A stretch of DNA of 64,000 bases from Neoceratodus forsteri (lineage: Eukaryota > Chordata > Ceratodontiformes > Ceratodontidae), in assembly GCA_016271365.2 (NCBI GenBank), contig CM057452.1, positions 832,628,001 through 832,692,000 on the forward strand. The letters are read 5' to 3'. How positions within the stretch are numbered: the first letter of the stretch is position 1; every line of letters starts with the position of its first letter. The translations under genes were made by a program, and so were the position numbers. The notes beneath the pieces are model-generated. The model saw only the letters and a list, made by a program, of their open reading frames with translations. It was not told where the DNA came from and ran no database searches. Below are positions 1-10,500 of this stretch, piece after piece.

Positions 1-348
1 CTGTTGTTCTGTCTTGGCTGACATTTCTATTTCTAGGGAGCCATGTAAATTTCTGGAGGTTTATTCTGGTCTGGGTGACATGGCCCGATTAAATTGGGAT
101 AAACTTCTTCAGATTGGATTTACTAAAGGTATGCAGTGGAAGTCATGGCAGGTGGGAACAAAGAAGCAAGTCTTCTTGATTAAAACTCTTTTACTCTCAT
201 TTTTTTTTTTACATCTTAGTTATGTGTACCCGGAGATTTTCAGGTTTGCCTTTATAGTTGTTTTTTTCAATGTCTTTGGGGCAGCTGCCTTAATCTGGTG
301 AAAAGGGGTGTGACAGATTTGGATTTTTCTTTGGGGGGGCATATGGTT
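1..348 (+). pseudogene. L1/Tx1-like LINE ORF2 C-terminal fragment, part 1
   Basis: This is a fragment of a non-LTR retrotransposon ORF2, downstream of the RT core. The frame starting at base 14 reads through a block resembling W..R.L...GK..VIKT.LLS....L..VYP, which in L1/Tx1-type elements links the RT thumb to the C-terminal region. Here it appears as KKQVFLIKTLLLSFFFLHLSYVYP. After a stop at 299-301 the reading continues as KGV..TDLDFSLGGHMV. The matching continuation, GGLQMVNLVVFFYSIF, appears at about 2884, so the element seems to be interrupted by a 2.5-kb block. The protein would have been part of a cytoplasmic and nuclear retrotransposition particle. It is broken and not functional. Assignment to L1/Tx1 rather than another clade rests on motif memory only. 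Confidence 0.55.
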
Positions 349-639
349 GTTTCGTCGCAGATTAATTCGCCGCTGTGAAAAGGTTGTGCCGCTTATGTCA
401 TTATTTCAGTTGGTCGTGAGTATAATTGGTAGTGGACATAATGCAGCCACTGCAACCTTATTCCCACAACCAATTGTCCACCTCCTTAGTGTGACATTTA
501 CACAGCTGTTTCATACCCACTCGCACCTGTGCTCTAGTGGCATGAATGTGTACTGAAATGTAATTTAAAAACAACTGGTAAAATGCTGTTTTGACATGGG
601 TGTACTTAAGTAAACCCTGTTTGCATTTGTTATTCAGTG

Positions 640-1960
640 CTATTCAATGAGTGAGCCATGGAGTATGTACTGATGCAAAAGGGAAAGAAGGAGCTTGCAC
701 TCAGTAATTATTTGTACACTAAAGAGAAAGATGGTGCCGACGACAAGGTTATCTGGTGTTGTAAAAACCGTACCTGTAGAGCACACCTGCACACGAAGGG
801 TGACTCTATTGTTCTGCTTCTGACTGAGCATAATCATGCCCCTGTCCATGGTAGGGTGGAAGTGCTCTCTGCAAGAGCTAGCATGAAAAAATTAGCATGC
901 GATATCGAGGAGTCCACCAGAAATGTGATATGTCTTGGACTACAAGATGTGAGTGTAAAGCATGCACACCTGTTGCCATCTCAGGAGACACTGAGGTGAG
1001 ATGTCCGTCACCATAAGCAGCAAAGTGGACCTAGCGACAATGATGTCCTGCAGTATTCAGCTATCATTGGTGGTGAGACATTTTTATGGGTGAATGAGAA
1101 TGACATGCTCATTTTCGTAAGTGATTCAGATTTAAAAGTGTTGAATGAGAGCAAACACTGGTTTTGTGATGGGACATTTTCTGTCACATTTCATGAAGAT
1201 GACCTGATGTATACAGTGCATGCACTGGTACATGGAGTCAATCGTCCCTGTATTTATACACTTTTGCCTGGTTGTAGTGAAGCCATATACCGCAAGTTTT
1301 TTGTGCATCTGCAGACATTGTTTGGGGGGGAAGCTTGATCCATGTAGTGTGATGACAGATTTTGAAATAGCGGCAATCAATGTTCCAAGTGAGATTGTGC
1401 CACACGCTGAGCTGTCAGGGTGTCATTTTCATCTGGAACAAGTGTTATGGCCCAGAGTACAGCAGGAGAGTTTACAACAGTGGTACATCCATGAGGAAGA
1501 CTGCGCACAAGGTTTGATGTATTTTGGGATTGGCATTTGTGCCATCAGAGAGTGCTGAACGGTATTTTGAAATGCTGCAAGATGACCCCCAGTTTCAAGA
1601 ACTTGAATGTCTGTTTGATTACTCTGAAGACACTTACATTGGGAGATTGACAAGGAACCGGAAAAAGCGACATCAACCAAGGTTCTCTGTGTCTTTCTGG
1701 AATCAGTATGAGAGAGTGACTGCAGATTTACCAAGAAGCAACAACACTCTTGAAGCACGGCACAGGGCATTTTCATGAACAGTATCAATCAGCCACCCAA
1801 CCCGTGCAAGACTTGCACGAAAATTACGGTAGGAGCAGCACATAGTGGCTTTGCAGAGGAGGCAAATGGATCTTGGGCAGCAACCGCCAAGGAAAAATTC
1901 AAAGTACTTAAGAATCAACAAAGTTTTTAAATCAATATGTGGAGATATCACTAACTGTGA
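640..1960 (+). pseudogene. FLYWCH plus MULE-type transposase (Phantom/Mutator-like DNA transposon), decayed
   Basis: The frame at 658-999 encodes a FLYWCH zinc finger: SNYLYTKE, then WCCKNRTCRAHLHT, ending EHNHAP. A MULE DDE core follows in three shifted frames. The first carboxylate lies in WFCDGTF (about 1160-1180). The second lies in MTDFEIAAI followed by GCHFHLEQ (about 1350-1440). The third lies in SNNTLEARHRAF (about 1736-1778). FLYWCH fused to a MULE transposase is known from Phantom-type Mutator elements and from host genes derived from them. The copy has a TGA at 997-999, a stop near 1338, a stop near 1556 and a stop at 1776, so no intact protein is made. An AT-rich tail with repeated GCACATTTTG follows. 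I could not identify terminal inverted repeats. Confidence 0.75.
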
Positions 1961-1999
1961 ACCAAAGAAGTATTTATTAGACGTAGCAGCTGTGATTGA

Positions 2000-2490
2000 A
2001 ATTAATGTTATATAAAGTTAAATAAAAGTTAAATAAAGTTATTCAGTTTTAAATTTTGATTACATATTTGTAATCATGACTGCACATTTTGTACATTTTG
2101 CACTTATTGCACATTTTGTTCATTTTGCACATTGGACCTTTGCACCTTTGATGTAATTTAAAAAATAATAAGCTTTGAACAAAATAATAAAGCTTTGAGC
2201 AACATGCAATATCGTCCCTTTTGCACATTTGCCTCTTATTGCACATTTTTATCATTGTATTGTGTGTATTTATGATAATAAAACTTTGAACAGTCTTACT
2301 TGTTTTGACATTATTGGGCGGTCATAAATGCACATGCAATGATGGTTCTAGTGTTCTCGCAGGTAGGCGACGTTTTGTCTGACAATATTTTCAGTAAGCT
2401 GCAGGAGATGTTATTGACCTCTCATCTGCATGATCAATTGACAGACTTCTTTATGTCCCTGTGACTAGTTGGCTGCCGCATTGTGACCGT
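2000..2490. repeat. AT-rich tail with short direct repeats, no gene
   Basis: No coding frame is recognisable. Between about 2078 and 2250 the words GCACATTTTG, GCACATTG and GCACATTT recur six or more times at irregular spacing, mixed with AATAAAGCTTTGA repeats (about 2165-2200). This may be the subterminal region of the preceding FLYWCH/MULE element. That link is inference. Confidence 0.4.
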
Positions 2491-2493
2491 GAT

Positions 2494-2600
2494 GACTTTT
2501 ATTTATTTATTTATTTAGTTTTTGTTGACCAGGTAAGTGCACTAGACAGATCCTGCCTATTTTCAGGCACGACCCGGGGGAGGGGGATACAGATGAATGC
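2494..2600 (-). mobile_element. L2-like LINE 3' tail, type 1
   Basis: On the minus strand this reads as a LINE 3' end: a stem-loop TGCCTGAAAATAGGCA, then GTGCACTTACCTGGTCAACA, then AATAAATAAATAA. The same signature recurs at 8025-8105, 13438-13515, 36105-36190 and 63000-63065, so it defines a family tail. The hairpin is the kind of structure that L2-clade reverse transcriptases are known to recognise. The 5' part is truncated. Confidence 0.7.
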
Positions 2601-2654
2601 CAAATGAACTTGAACCAGATTAAGCTGTTTGTGGTATTTTTAGTGAATGAGGGA

Positions 2655-2751
2655 AATTTGGCCAGGACACCGGGGAAATTCACCAACTCTTTTCAATAAG
2701 TGCCATGGGATTTTTAACATCCACCTGAACTGCCACCAATCCAGGCAGATG

Positions 2752-2782
<31 letters not shown>

Positions 2783-2850
2783 AGCACCTCAGAAGTGCAG
2801 CACCCCTCTCATGCTGCACTACAGTGTCAGTACTGGGATATTAACCTAAA
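2655..2850 (+). repeat. Dispersed repeat segment, copy 1
   Basis: The stretch beginning near GGCCAGGACACCGGGG and continuing AAGTGCCATGGGAT, then GACCTCGGTTTATTGTCTCA, recurs in diverged form at 3912-4062 in the same orientation. The wording resembles a dispersed repeat tail I remember from fish genomes, but I cannot name the family from sequence alone. Confidence 0.5.
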
Positions 2851-2883
2851 TGCCAGATGTCTTGTCCGGGGCAGAACACTGTA

Positions 2884-3911
2884 TGCGGGGGTCTGCAGAT
2901 GGTTAATCTGGTGGTTTTCTTTTATAGTATTTTTATTTACGCAAATGTATGCCCTTTGGTTCTCTCTTTAACCCAACTTTGGACATGTTGGGTCCATAGC
3001 CAGATAAATGACATTTTTCAAGAATGGAAATCGGAGTTATTTATCCACAAAAATAAAAGGCATTATTGGTTGTCCCTGTCTTTTTGTGTATGCTTTGATA
3101 AGTTGAAACAGTGGAAGGTTTCTTGTCACTTGCTTAGTGCCACGTCCCGTAAGCTTTTTTATGGATCCATAGTGAGTTCGCACTTTTCATTTCCCCCTGA
3201 GTTTTTGACTTTATCTCTACATGACCAGACTGTGGTAGGATATTTGTTGATGGAGGTGAGGGTTCTGATCTACATGTGGGATGTGGTATGGCTCTGTGTT
3301 CATAAGAAGCTGAACGTTAAGGGAACTTAAAACATAAAGACAGGTCTGAGAGGTTTTGTGCAAGATCCTGTTGTACTATGGAGACTGAATCTATAGACCA
3401 TTTGTATTTACAGCGTCCTTTTATTGAGGAATTTTGGTTGTTGGTTTTGGAACGTTGGAAGCATCCTTTATTTTTTCCTCTGTCTCCTGCCATTATTTTT
3501 TGGAGGGGTAGTATTTTTCCACTTCATCGGCAGGCTTATCATGTCGGTAGTATTTGGGTTGTCTTTGCATGTTTTTTGTACTGGATATGGCAATCCAGGT
3601 GTAGAATGATGCTTCAGCAACAACTCTTGTCTCCAGATAAGTTCCTGATGTTGGTTATTTCGGCTATTTCTTGATTCCGGAATCAGGAAGCACAAATTGT
3701 TTCTCCAAAGCTGTTTCAGGATTGGTGGGGTGCTCTTTTGTGGTTGAAATAATTGTGTTTGTTTTTTCAATCAGGTGGGTTGGGTTTTGTTGCTTACTAA
3801 TTTTGTTGTCTAATTGAGTTTTGATTCCTCCCTGTGTTTTCCTTTATTTTGTCTAATATTCTGTTCCAGTTTTTTCCTGTGTTATGCTGTTTTTTTTCAA
3901 TTTTGCAATAA
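2884..3911 (+). pseudogene. L1/Tx1-like LINE ORF2 C-terminal fragment, part 2
   Basis: This continues the ORF2 tail that begins the window. The read-through frames give MVNLVVFFYSIFIYANVCPLV, then a region ending C....ETESIDHLYLQRPFIEEFW (3378-3450), which resembles the C-terminal zinc-knuckle region of LINE ORF2 (C..C...H....C) with its last cysteine replaced. Hydrophobic, tryptophan-rich sequence follows to about 3770. At least three frame changes or stops interrupt it. A polyadenylation signal AATAAA is at 3907-3912. It would have encoded the RNA-binding C-terminus of a reverse transcriptase. It is dead. Confidence 0.5.
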
Positions 3912-4062
3912 AAATTCCCCTACTCTTTTCAAGAAGTGCCATGGGATCTTTAATGTCCACCTGAACAACCACCAGAACAGGCAGACAGGACCTTGGTTTG
4001 ACGTCTCATCTGAACGACTCAGGGACAGAGCATCCACATCATTATGCCACTTTCCCATGTGA
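3912..4062 (+). repeat. Dispersed repeat segment, copy 2
   Basis: This is a diverged copy of 2655-2850: ACTCTTTTCAAGAAGTGCCA, then GGACCTTGGTTTGACGTCTC. It directly follows the AATAAA of the L1/Tx1-like fragment, so it could be that element's own 3' tail or a separate insertion. Confidence 0.45.
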
Positions 4063-4439
4063 TGCATGATTTGATAACTGAATTATGCCAGTTATTCCAG
4101 CTATCAAAATAGTAACAAAAGAATGGCACACATACCATTGCTGGAGAGTTTTAAAGTTTTAGTAGGTGCTCACACCATTCATTCTAACACCCCAGCCACC
4201 AAGCAGGCTGTTCTTCAAGCTTATGAAGGTTACTATTTATTAAAATGCCTATTTTTCAGGTATTCTGCCCTGGTTTGGGCCCAACTCTCTCATGCGACTA
4301 CTCTCTCTTTGCCATACACCACTTGGGCCAACATTACCCCAGTGCTCACTTTGCTAGTACTGGTGTCAAGTAGAAATGGCTGATGTGGGTCAGGATGTAT
4401 TAGGCTAGGTACAGTCATTGTTGTAACTCTACAAAGGCC
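4063..4439. other. No identifiable feature
   Basis: An 86-codon frame (4123-4383, plus strand) is open but shows no domain I recognise. The stretch lies between LINE debris and the Gypsy RT fragment and is probably repeat-derived. Confidence 0.4.
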
Positions 4440-5333
4440 TCCTGGCAGGAGTCTGTCTAGGTCAACTGCGTTCCCTTCTCAGTAGGTGTGTATAATTGCT
4501 GGGTGACTGTGGTGAACTCCTCATCAAACCTTCTATAATATGACCCCAGTCCCAAAAAGCTCCTCACCTCCATCAACAAGCAACATATTGGCCAGGACTG
4601 CACAGCCTCTGCCTTGTCAGGATCTGTTCCTACTCCATCTGCAGAGATCAAAGTCTCCACGTACTTCACTTTAGTGCAGAAAAAGTTACATTTAGATGGC
4701 TTCACTTTCAATTCTGTGTCCCTATCTTTCTCAGACCGACCTTCAACTTGTGCAGATGCTATTGAAAAGTCCTGCAAATGACAAAAATGTCATTGAAGCA
4801 TATCAGACATGATGTCCCTTGTAACTCCACCAGAATGATATCCATCATGCATTGATATGTCCCTGGAGCATTATACAATCCAAACAGCATAATGTTAAAT
4901 TCAGATAGTCTTTGATTGGTCATGAATGTGGTCCTTGGTCAGTCCTTGGGGCAGCCCTCCACCTGCCAGTATCAAATAGACATATCCAAGATGGAAAACC
5001 AGTGAGCCTGCCAGCAGACAGAGGGTGTCTTTGATACAAGGTAGCAGGTATGCACCCTTCAAGGTGACTTCATTCAGGTGTCAATAGTCCAAACACACAC
5101 TCTCATATGCCCCCATCCTTGTTTTGTATCTAGACTACTGGGGCAGCCCACGAGTGCATGAAGGGCTGAATAACTTTTTTTTTTTTTCCAACAAACTAGC
5201 GTGGGCTGAATAACTCCCTGCTCCTTCATCAGTTTCAGCTGCTCATTTCTTCATAATAGTAGAGGGAGATTTTGCAAAGGTCCTTGCTTGATTGGGTATC
5301 CCCATTGTCAATCCAGTGCTTGACTAGCCCAGT
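4440..5333 (-). pseudogene. Ty3/Gypsy pol fragment: reverse transcriptase
   Basis: On the minus strand the order is: the RT N-terminus near 5330 (LVKHWIDNGDT), degraded palm sequence from 5200 to 4800, then the clearest block at 4457-4777, with KPSKCNFFCTKVKYVETLIS followed by VRSFLGLGSYYRRF. In Ty3/Gypsy RTs, KC.F......LG..IS and FLGL..YYR.F.. mark the end of the RT and the start of the connection domain. The catalytic YxDD segment is not readable. The upstream pol part (protease) lies at 8190-8660, so the element has been split by about 2.8 kb of later insertions. It is coding debris with many stops. Confidence 0.7.
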
Positions 5334-7665
5334 AACATAGAAACATAGAGTTTGTCATCAAAAAAAGGACCATTTGGACCACCCAATCTTCCCAGATTTT
5401 CCCTGTCTAAATCTGTCTCCGCAGACTCTAACTAGTCTCCAGTGACCAGGGCCCTGTGTTTTCTGAGATTTTGGGGTTGCAGCAACTGTTGCAGAAATAG
5501 GGTCCTACTGCAGAAACAAGCCTCTGCCACAGAAACAGCATTTCTGGTGCATTAAAAATGGCTGTCACCCACTGAAAACCCCAACTAAATGGCTAAAATG
5601 ATTGTGAGCAAGCTTAAAATGTCATTCATGTGATTTTCTGGCAGTTCCATTATACATCCATCCTCCCTGGGTTACAGTAGTCAGTGGGGGCCTCCGCTTT
5701 CCATTCCACTGGTGCTCAGTCCTGAAGCTGATGATCATTATGGCCTTCTACAAATACTGAACTTCAGGATGTCTATTTTATTAGAAAGAATGGTGGTTCT
5801 GTTTGCCATTTGCAGAACTGTGGAATGAAAAAAGTATTAGTAATTATTGCAGATAAAAAATGGGAGGCTTTCCAGATCTTTGTCTAATGTAAAATGGTCC
5901 AGCTACTCTTTAGCCTTACAGTAAATCCCCAAAGAGTGGGAGAGAAGAAGTTATGGAAGCCAGGTGACATTGACACATACTAAACCACCGGATTTGAACT
6001 GCGCGAGCAGGAAGCAGCTAGAGCAGCGTTACAGCACAAACCATCAATGCCAGGCTTCAAACAAGTGGGTGGGAGGGAGCCACTGGAACAGCACTGTTCT
6101 GCAACCAGGCAATACTGGTTTTCAAGTAACTGGGCATGTAGGGGGAGAAATTCTCAGGAGCATAGCTGTGGTAAACCAGCACTGGGCAGGTGGGAGGGAG
6201 CCATGGGACAGTAAAACAGTCTGCAGTAAAGACACTAAATAACTCTTCAATTCCCCTATGCCCTACATCCAGTCCAAATCATGATACCAGAATTGCTTTG
6301 CATTGCCTTGCCTGTACATTTGCCAAACTGCCCTAGGCTGCCTCTTCCTGAGTGTTCTTTCTGGGTAACTAGATTTACTAGATATTTTGGGGCTCATTTG
6401 AGTTGCCAGAGAATGTAAAGCCCACACAGAATTGCTGCAGAATTGCTCATAGCCTGACCGCAACAAGCATGGGGTCCTGCCGTAGAATGTAGGTCCAGTC
6501 TGCCACAGTAAACACAGGACCCTGCCAGTTATCCTCCCTGCCCCTTTTCTAATATGCCCTTATGTGTATCCCACACATGCTTGAAGCCTCTGCCATTTTT
6601 GCCTCCACCTTTTCTACTGGCAGTCTGTTCCAGGTGTCTACCACCCTTTTAGTGAAGAAATATTTCCTCACATGCCTCTTAAACTCCCCCCCAGCTTCAT
6701 CACATTCCCCCTGTTCCTGATGCTCCTTCTAATTTGAAAGAGGCTTCCCCCCTGCACCCTGTTCACCCCTGTGAGGTACCTGTAAGTCTCTATCATGTCA
6801 CCTGTTGCTCTTCTCTTTTCCAGTGTTTACTTAATGAGATCCCTCAGTTTGTCTCATAGGGCATCTAATGCAACCCCAGCACCATTTTAGTTGCTGTCTT
6901 CTGGATTGCCTCTACTCTGTCTATGTCTTTCTGAGGTGTGGTCTCCAAAACTGCTCAGAGTACTCCAGGTGGGGTCCCACCAATAAATGATACAGTGGCA
7001 ACACCACCTCCCTCCCTCCTGCTGGATGTACACTTACCTATGCACCCCAGCATCCCAGTAGCCCTACTCACTGCTTTGTTATAGTGCCCTAGCACCTTGA
7101 GGTCATCAGATATGATAATCCCAATGTCCTTTTCCTGTTTAGTGACTGTCAGTATCTCCCCAGTTCTGTGTTGAGCTCCTTGGTTCTTACACCCTAGATG
7201 CATGATGTTCCACTTTTGACACTGAACTCCAACTACCACACTTTAGATCACTCCTGGAGTTTCCCCAGATCACTGTTCATTCTCTCCACCCCCTCCTGAG
7301 TGCCCACCCTCGTGAAGATTTTATCACCTGCAAAAATGTATACCTTCCCTTCCAGTTTCTCAGCAATGTCACTTAAGAGGACCAGTCCCAGAACTGAGCC
7401 CTGTGGCATCTCCCTGGTCACTCCTCCATTATTTGAGTGAGTGCAATTTACCACCACCCTCTATCTCCTATTCATTAACCAGTTTCTAACCCAATTCACC
7501 ACTTTGGATCCCACCTTGAGGCCGCTTCATTTATCAGCCTCCTGTGCTGCACAGTGTCGAAGGATTTGCTGAAATCCACATAGGCCATGTCCACTGCTTT
7601 TCCCTGATCTAGTTCCCTGGTCACCCAGTCAAAGAAATTTATCAGATTAATTTGACATAAACTTC
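5334..7665 (-). mobile_element. CR1 LINE fragment (3' half), interrupted by a hAT element
   Basis: This is a CR1 in reverse orientation inserted into the Gypsy pol. The 3' end, at 5334-5349, carries the CR1 octamer repeat (TTCTATGT on the minus strand). Going upstream there is the C-terminal region (6525-6950), then frames 6955-7239 (VQCQKWNIMHLG, then LGCIGK) and 7248-7457 (VTREMPQGSVLGLVL, FAGDKIF), then 7540-7660 matching the CR1 RT around the F.KAFDTV block. The catalytic FADD reads FAGD, and frameshifts abound, so it is inactive. The copy is 5' truncated at about 7660. A 1078-bp hAT element sits at 5447-6524. Confidence 0.8.
5447..6524. mobile_element. Non-autonomous hAT-type DNA transposon, 1078 bp
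   Basis: The left end CAGGGCCCTGTGTTTTCTG and the right end, inverted, CAGGGTCCTGTGTTTACTG form 19-bp terminal inverted repeats with two differences, starting CAGGG as many hAT elements do. The flanking octamers are CCAGTGAC (5439-5446) and CCAGTTAT (6525-6532), agreeing at 6 of 8 positions, consistent with an aged 8-bp target duplication. The host sequence is continuous CR1 on both sides. No transposase is visible inside. The interior has repeated words such as GGTGGGAGGGAGCCA (about 6069 and 6190), and GCAGAAAC near the left end. Confidence 0.75.
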
Positions 7666-7689
7666 CCCAGTACATTTCTTGATCCCCTG

Positions 7690-8105
7690 TACTGAATACG
7701 TTGGCACACTAAAACGTCCCAGTGGACTGCTAGCATCTGTTCTGGTATCAGTTACCACTCTTTGAGTTGGAGTTCCAGTCTCACCAGGTTTTTAAGAAAG
7801 AATTGCACAAGTTACTACTGTCTAATCATAAGTGTATGTGTAGTTGATCTATTGTATTGTTAATTAACTTGGCTTAATCTTTCACACTTATTGCAATTAT
7901 ATTCTCATATCTGTTATCTCTAAGCACTGCTTGTTGTTTCATGTTCTTCCTGTATTTTGCCAGCTGACGCACTGTTATGGTATTTTGTGTCCCTGCAATG
8001 CTGTTCATTTATTGTCTGTAACTCTCTCAGGTCGTGCCTGAAAATAGGCAATAATTTTTGTCTAGTGCATCTACCCAGTCAACAAAAATGTAATAAATAA
8101 ATAAT
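7690..8105 (+). mobile_element. L2-like LINE 3' fragment, type 1 tail
   Basis: This is a 5'-truncated L2-like LINE in plus orientation. The remnant FKKELHKLLL is typical of the extreme C-terminus of the RT protein. The 3' UTR ends with the stem-loop TGCCTGAAAATAGGCA, a spacer, and AATAAATAAATAA at 8091-8105. It abuts the 5' end of the CR1 copy and the resumed Gypsy pol, so it is one of the insertions splitting the Gypsy element. Confidence 0.7.
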
Positions 8106-8109
8106 TTGT

Positions 8110-8835
8110 CTGTGGTTCATCATCACAGTGGCAACCCCCACTGGCACCTGTATGTTTCACATTACTCATTGACCGAGCTACAAGGAAGTCTTGATTTTGT
8201 TTCTGATGGGATACCACAAGCTATTCTTTGTCTTCAGCCTCACCTTATCTGACCTGTCCAGAGATCAGCACTTCACTTCTTGGTGGAAAAGTCACAAAGC
8301 TGCAGGCCAGAATCTTGCAGTCCTCTGTCCCTTCACTGTTGGACATCATGGGAAACTTCCCCCCAGTATGATACAGGCAACTTTGGCAAAGTTCAGCATG
8401 GCCTTGCATTGCCATAGGCAGTCAATCCCAAGTACTGCAGTTTGGGTTGCATCTTCAGCCACTAGGAATTTACAGCCTTATTGCAGCTCCTTCAGCCCGA
8501 TCACTGTTTGCCAGCCTCCCAACACCATCAGGCCAGTTCCATTTGCTGTGCAGACTATAACTTTGTAAGGCCATAGGTTTTGCGAGGACCTATTAGTCTC
8601 TCCTTCCCACACTCAGGAATGCACAATGGACACCTGTGCACCAGTATTCACCAAAACATGTAGGTGACACCATCTGCGGTTCACCTCCTGCATGACTGGA
8701 CACCACTCTGCACCTCTCTCAGTGCCAAGAAGCCTGCTGCCACTGGCCTCCTGGACACAAGCATCAGGTATGGCCTATACATAGCCCAGGCCTGCACAGC
8801 TGCTGCTTGTGCTGCAGAATGTTTTGAAAATCAGC
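8110..8835 (-). pseudogene. Ty3/Gypsy gag-pol junction: retropepsin
   Basis: On the minus strand, near 8650-8610, the reading HVLVNTGAQVSIVH corresponds to the retropepsin active-site signature (L)VDTGA..S.V, with the catalytic D replaced by N. About 85 codons later AVLGIDCLWQ (about 8440) matches the second conserved block (ILG.D) of retroviral-type proteases. Upstream sequence (8668-8830) would be the end of gag. Stops follow the active site. This is an aspartic protease that would have matured Gag and Pol. It is broken both by the D-to-N change and by stop codons. Confidence 0.7.
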
Positions 8836-9539
8836 ACCTTTCCCTGGAAAAGTCCACATTGGTTGCTACTGAGCCGGAGCATCCTGACTGGCTGCCCGAC
8901 GGACTGGCATTTTGCTCTCCCGATACCGGACTCAGCTTTTGGATATCAAGCTAGTGAATTAATTTAGTCTGCCTTCATTCAAACAATCTGGTACTGTCAA
9001 AGAAATATATTTGTTTTTCATCTCCCTCCTATAGCTTAGCTGAATCCCTGCACTTATGGGGATCCTGTCTCTCTGCTAGCACCAATTTTCAGCTTCAGTG
9101 TGCCAAGCTGTTCCACACAGAGTTTTCCCTGTGTCACTGTTTAGAGCCATCTTCTGTATTGTATTTAACTTGGTGTCTCTGTTGCTGTGTCTAAGATTAT
9201 TAGAGTACAAGATTTACAGGACTTTAGAATTTCAGTATTTTCTTTGCTGAAAATCTCCATAGCCAGCTGATCTGTTTTATTTGAATCTGGTGCAGCTACC
9301 AATTTAATTTATCCCTTTGTTTCAACCCCCCCCATCACTGTGATCCCCTTGATTTACAAATCTCAGTTACAGAGTTGATGCCTAGATGTCTGCCCTCTGA
9401 TTTGACCCTGTTTTTAGTAAATTGCAGCTCATTGTCTGGGTGCTAATTTTATTTTCTCTCCTATCACTTCAGAGTGCTATTTAATCCCTGTGCTGTCCCT
9501 CTTTTAACAGGTGTCCTTGTAGCCCATTGGGCTACCTAC
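8836..9539. other. No identifiable gene between two copies of a Gypsy segment
   Basis: There is no coding frame of note. The stretch lies between two copies of the same roughly 155-bp Gypsy gag-pol segment (8668-8825 and 9540-9692), so it may be the interior of an insertion or rearrangement. Confidence 0.35.
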
Positions 9540-9740
9540 CGCCATCTGCGGTTCACCTTCTGCATGCCTGGACACCACTCTGCACCTCTCTCGGTGCCAA
9601 GAAGCCTGCTGCCACCAGCCTCCTGGTCACAAGCATCAGATGTGGCGTATACACAGCCCCGGCCTGCATAGCTGCTGCTTCTGCTGCGTAATTTTTTGCC
9701 CACCCCTCCTCCCTCCCAGGCCACCTTTAAATACACTTAA
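9540..9740 (-). pseudogene. Second copy of the Gypsy gag-pol junction segment
   Basis: Bases 9540-9692 repeat 8668-8825 with about 10 percent differences. Both minus-strand readings share SRLLGTERGAEWCP followed by VNRRW, just upstream of where the protease begins. This copy stops before the VNTGA protease motif. It is followed by a GC-rich stretch with TTTAAATA near 9726, then the start of the L2-like LINE. Confidence 0.6.
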
Positions 9741-9867
9741 GCTCCTCCCTCCCCCTACCTGTCCAGCCCCATTGGCTTCCAGTAATAATTCTGGCGCTTA
9801 AAGCTGTCTAAACACAAAACTCTCAGAAATCTGTCACTCGCTGCTGCTAGCTCTCTCTAAACTTCTC

Positions 9868-10500
9868 ATGGGGGGGGCTATGCCCCCACCTCGCACCAGT
9901 TCTATTGCCCTTGGACTGCTCATTGTGCAATGCCTCCCTCTGCTTTTTGCTGACTGCGTCCCTCCTGTGGGGAGCCCCTGGGTCACACCTGGACAGCTAG
10001 ATGAGACTGACTTCACCTTCTCCAATCTAATTGCCTGTGACAGACAGCCCCCTGGCCTATCTGCTGTCGTGATCTTAGGTGCTTCCTGTATCCTGTCATG
10101 ATGGTCAGGAGTTCTGTCCACACACCACATGGTAGGGGCGGCCCCCCTGAGGCATCTCCTATGGCTCTTACTGATGACTCTAGCCCTCTCAGGGGACATT
10201 GAGCTCAACCCTGGTCCTCCCCAACAAGCCTCCTCCTCACCGGTGGGTTGGTCGAAGTGCAATGGGTTGAAAATAGCCCACTTCAATATCCGTAGCCTCC
10301 TTTCCAACCTGGCTTACCTCCTTGCATGGGTCACTCATCATAAGCCTGACATTATGGGTATAACGGAAACTTGGCTGAAGCCGTCAACCCTGGACTCGGC
10401 ATGTGCGCTTCCTGGCTTTGACCTCGTCAGGCAGGACCACCTGGGGAAAAAACGGGGGGAGGGGTGGTGGTATCCTGGTTTGCTACAGGAGTCACCTTAA
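9868..10500 (+). pseudogene. L2-like LINE leader, 2A and start of APE endonuclease
   Basis: The frame from the ATG at 9868 to 10500 is open except for one TGA at 10099-10101. The leader contains two hydrophobic stretches, ALGLLIVQCLPLLFADC and LRHLLWLLLMTLAL. The second leads directly into SGDIELNPGPP, a canonical 2A ribosome-skipping motif. After it comes the APE endonuclease N-terminus, with HFNIRSL and GITETWL carrying the conserved Asn and Glu of the family. A frameshift in a run of A and G near 10446-10460 ends the frame. The skip would release a short hydrophobic leader from the EN-RT polyprotein. Similar arrangements are known in several APE-type LINEs. Confidence 0.8.
10195..10218 (+). 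other. 2A ribosome-skipping motif DIELNPGP
   Basis: These 24 bases encode D-I-E-L-N-P-G-P, fully matching the consensus D(V/I)ExNPGP. It is preceded by the leucine-rich stretch LLWLLLMTLALSG, also usual for 2A. The release point would be between the last G and P. It is in frame with the endonuclease downstream. Confidence 0.9.

Noticed and set aside
9834..10307. A 157-codon minus-strand frame
   Set aside because: It is opposite the 2A-bearing LINE leader and has no motif of its own.
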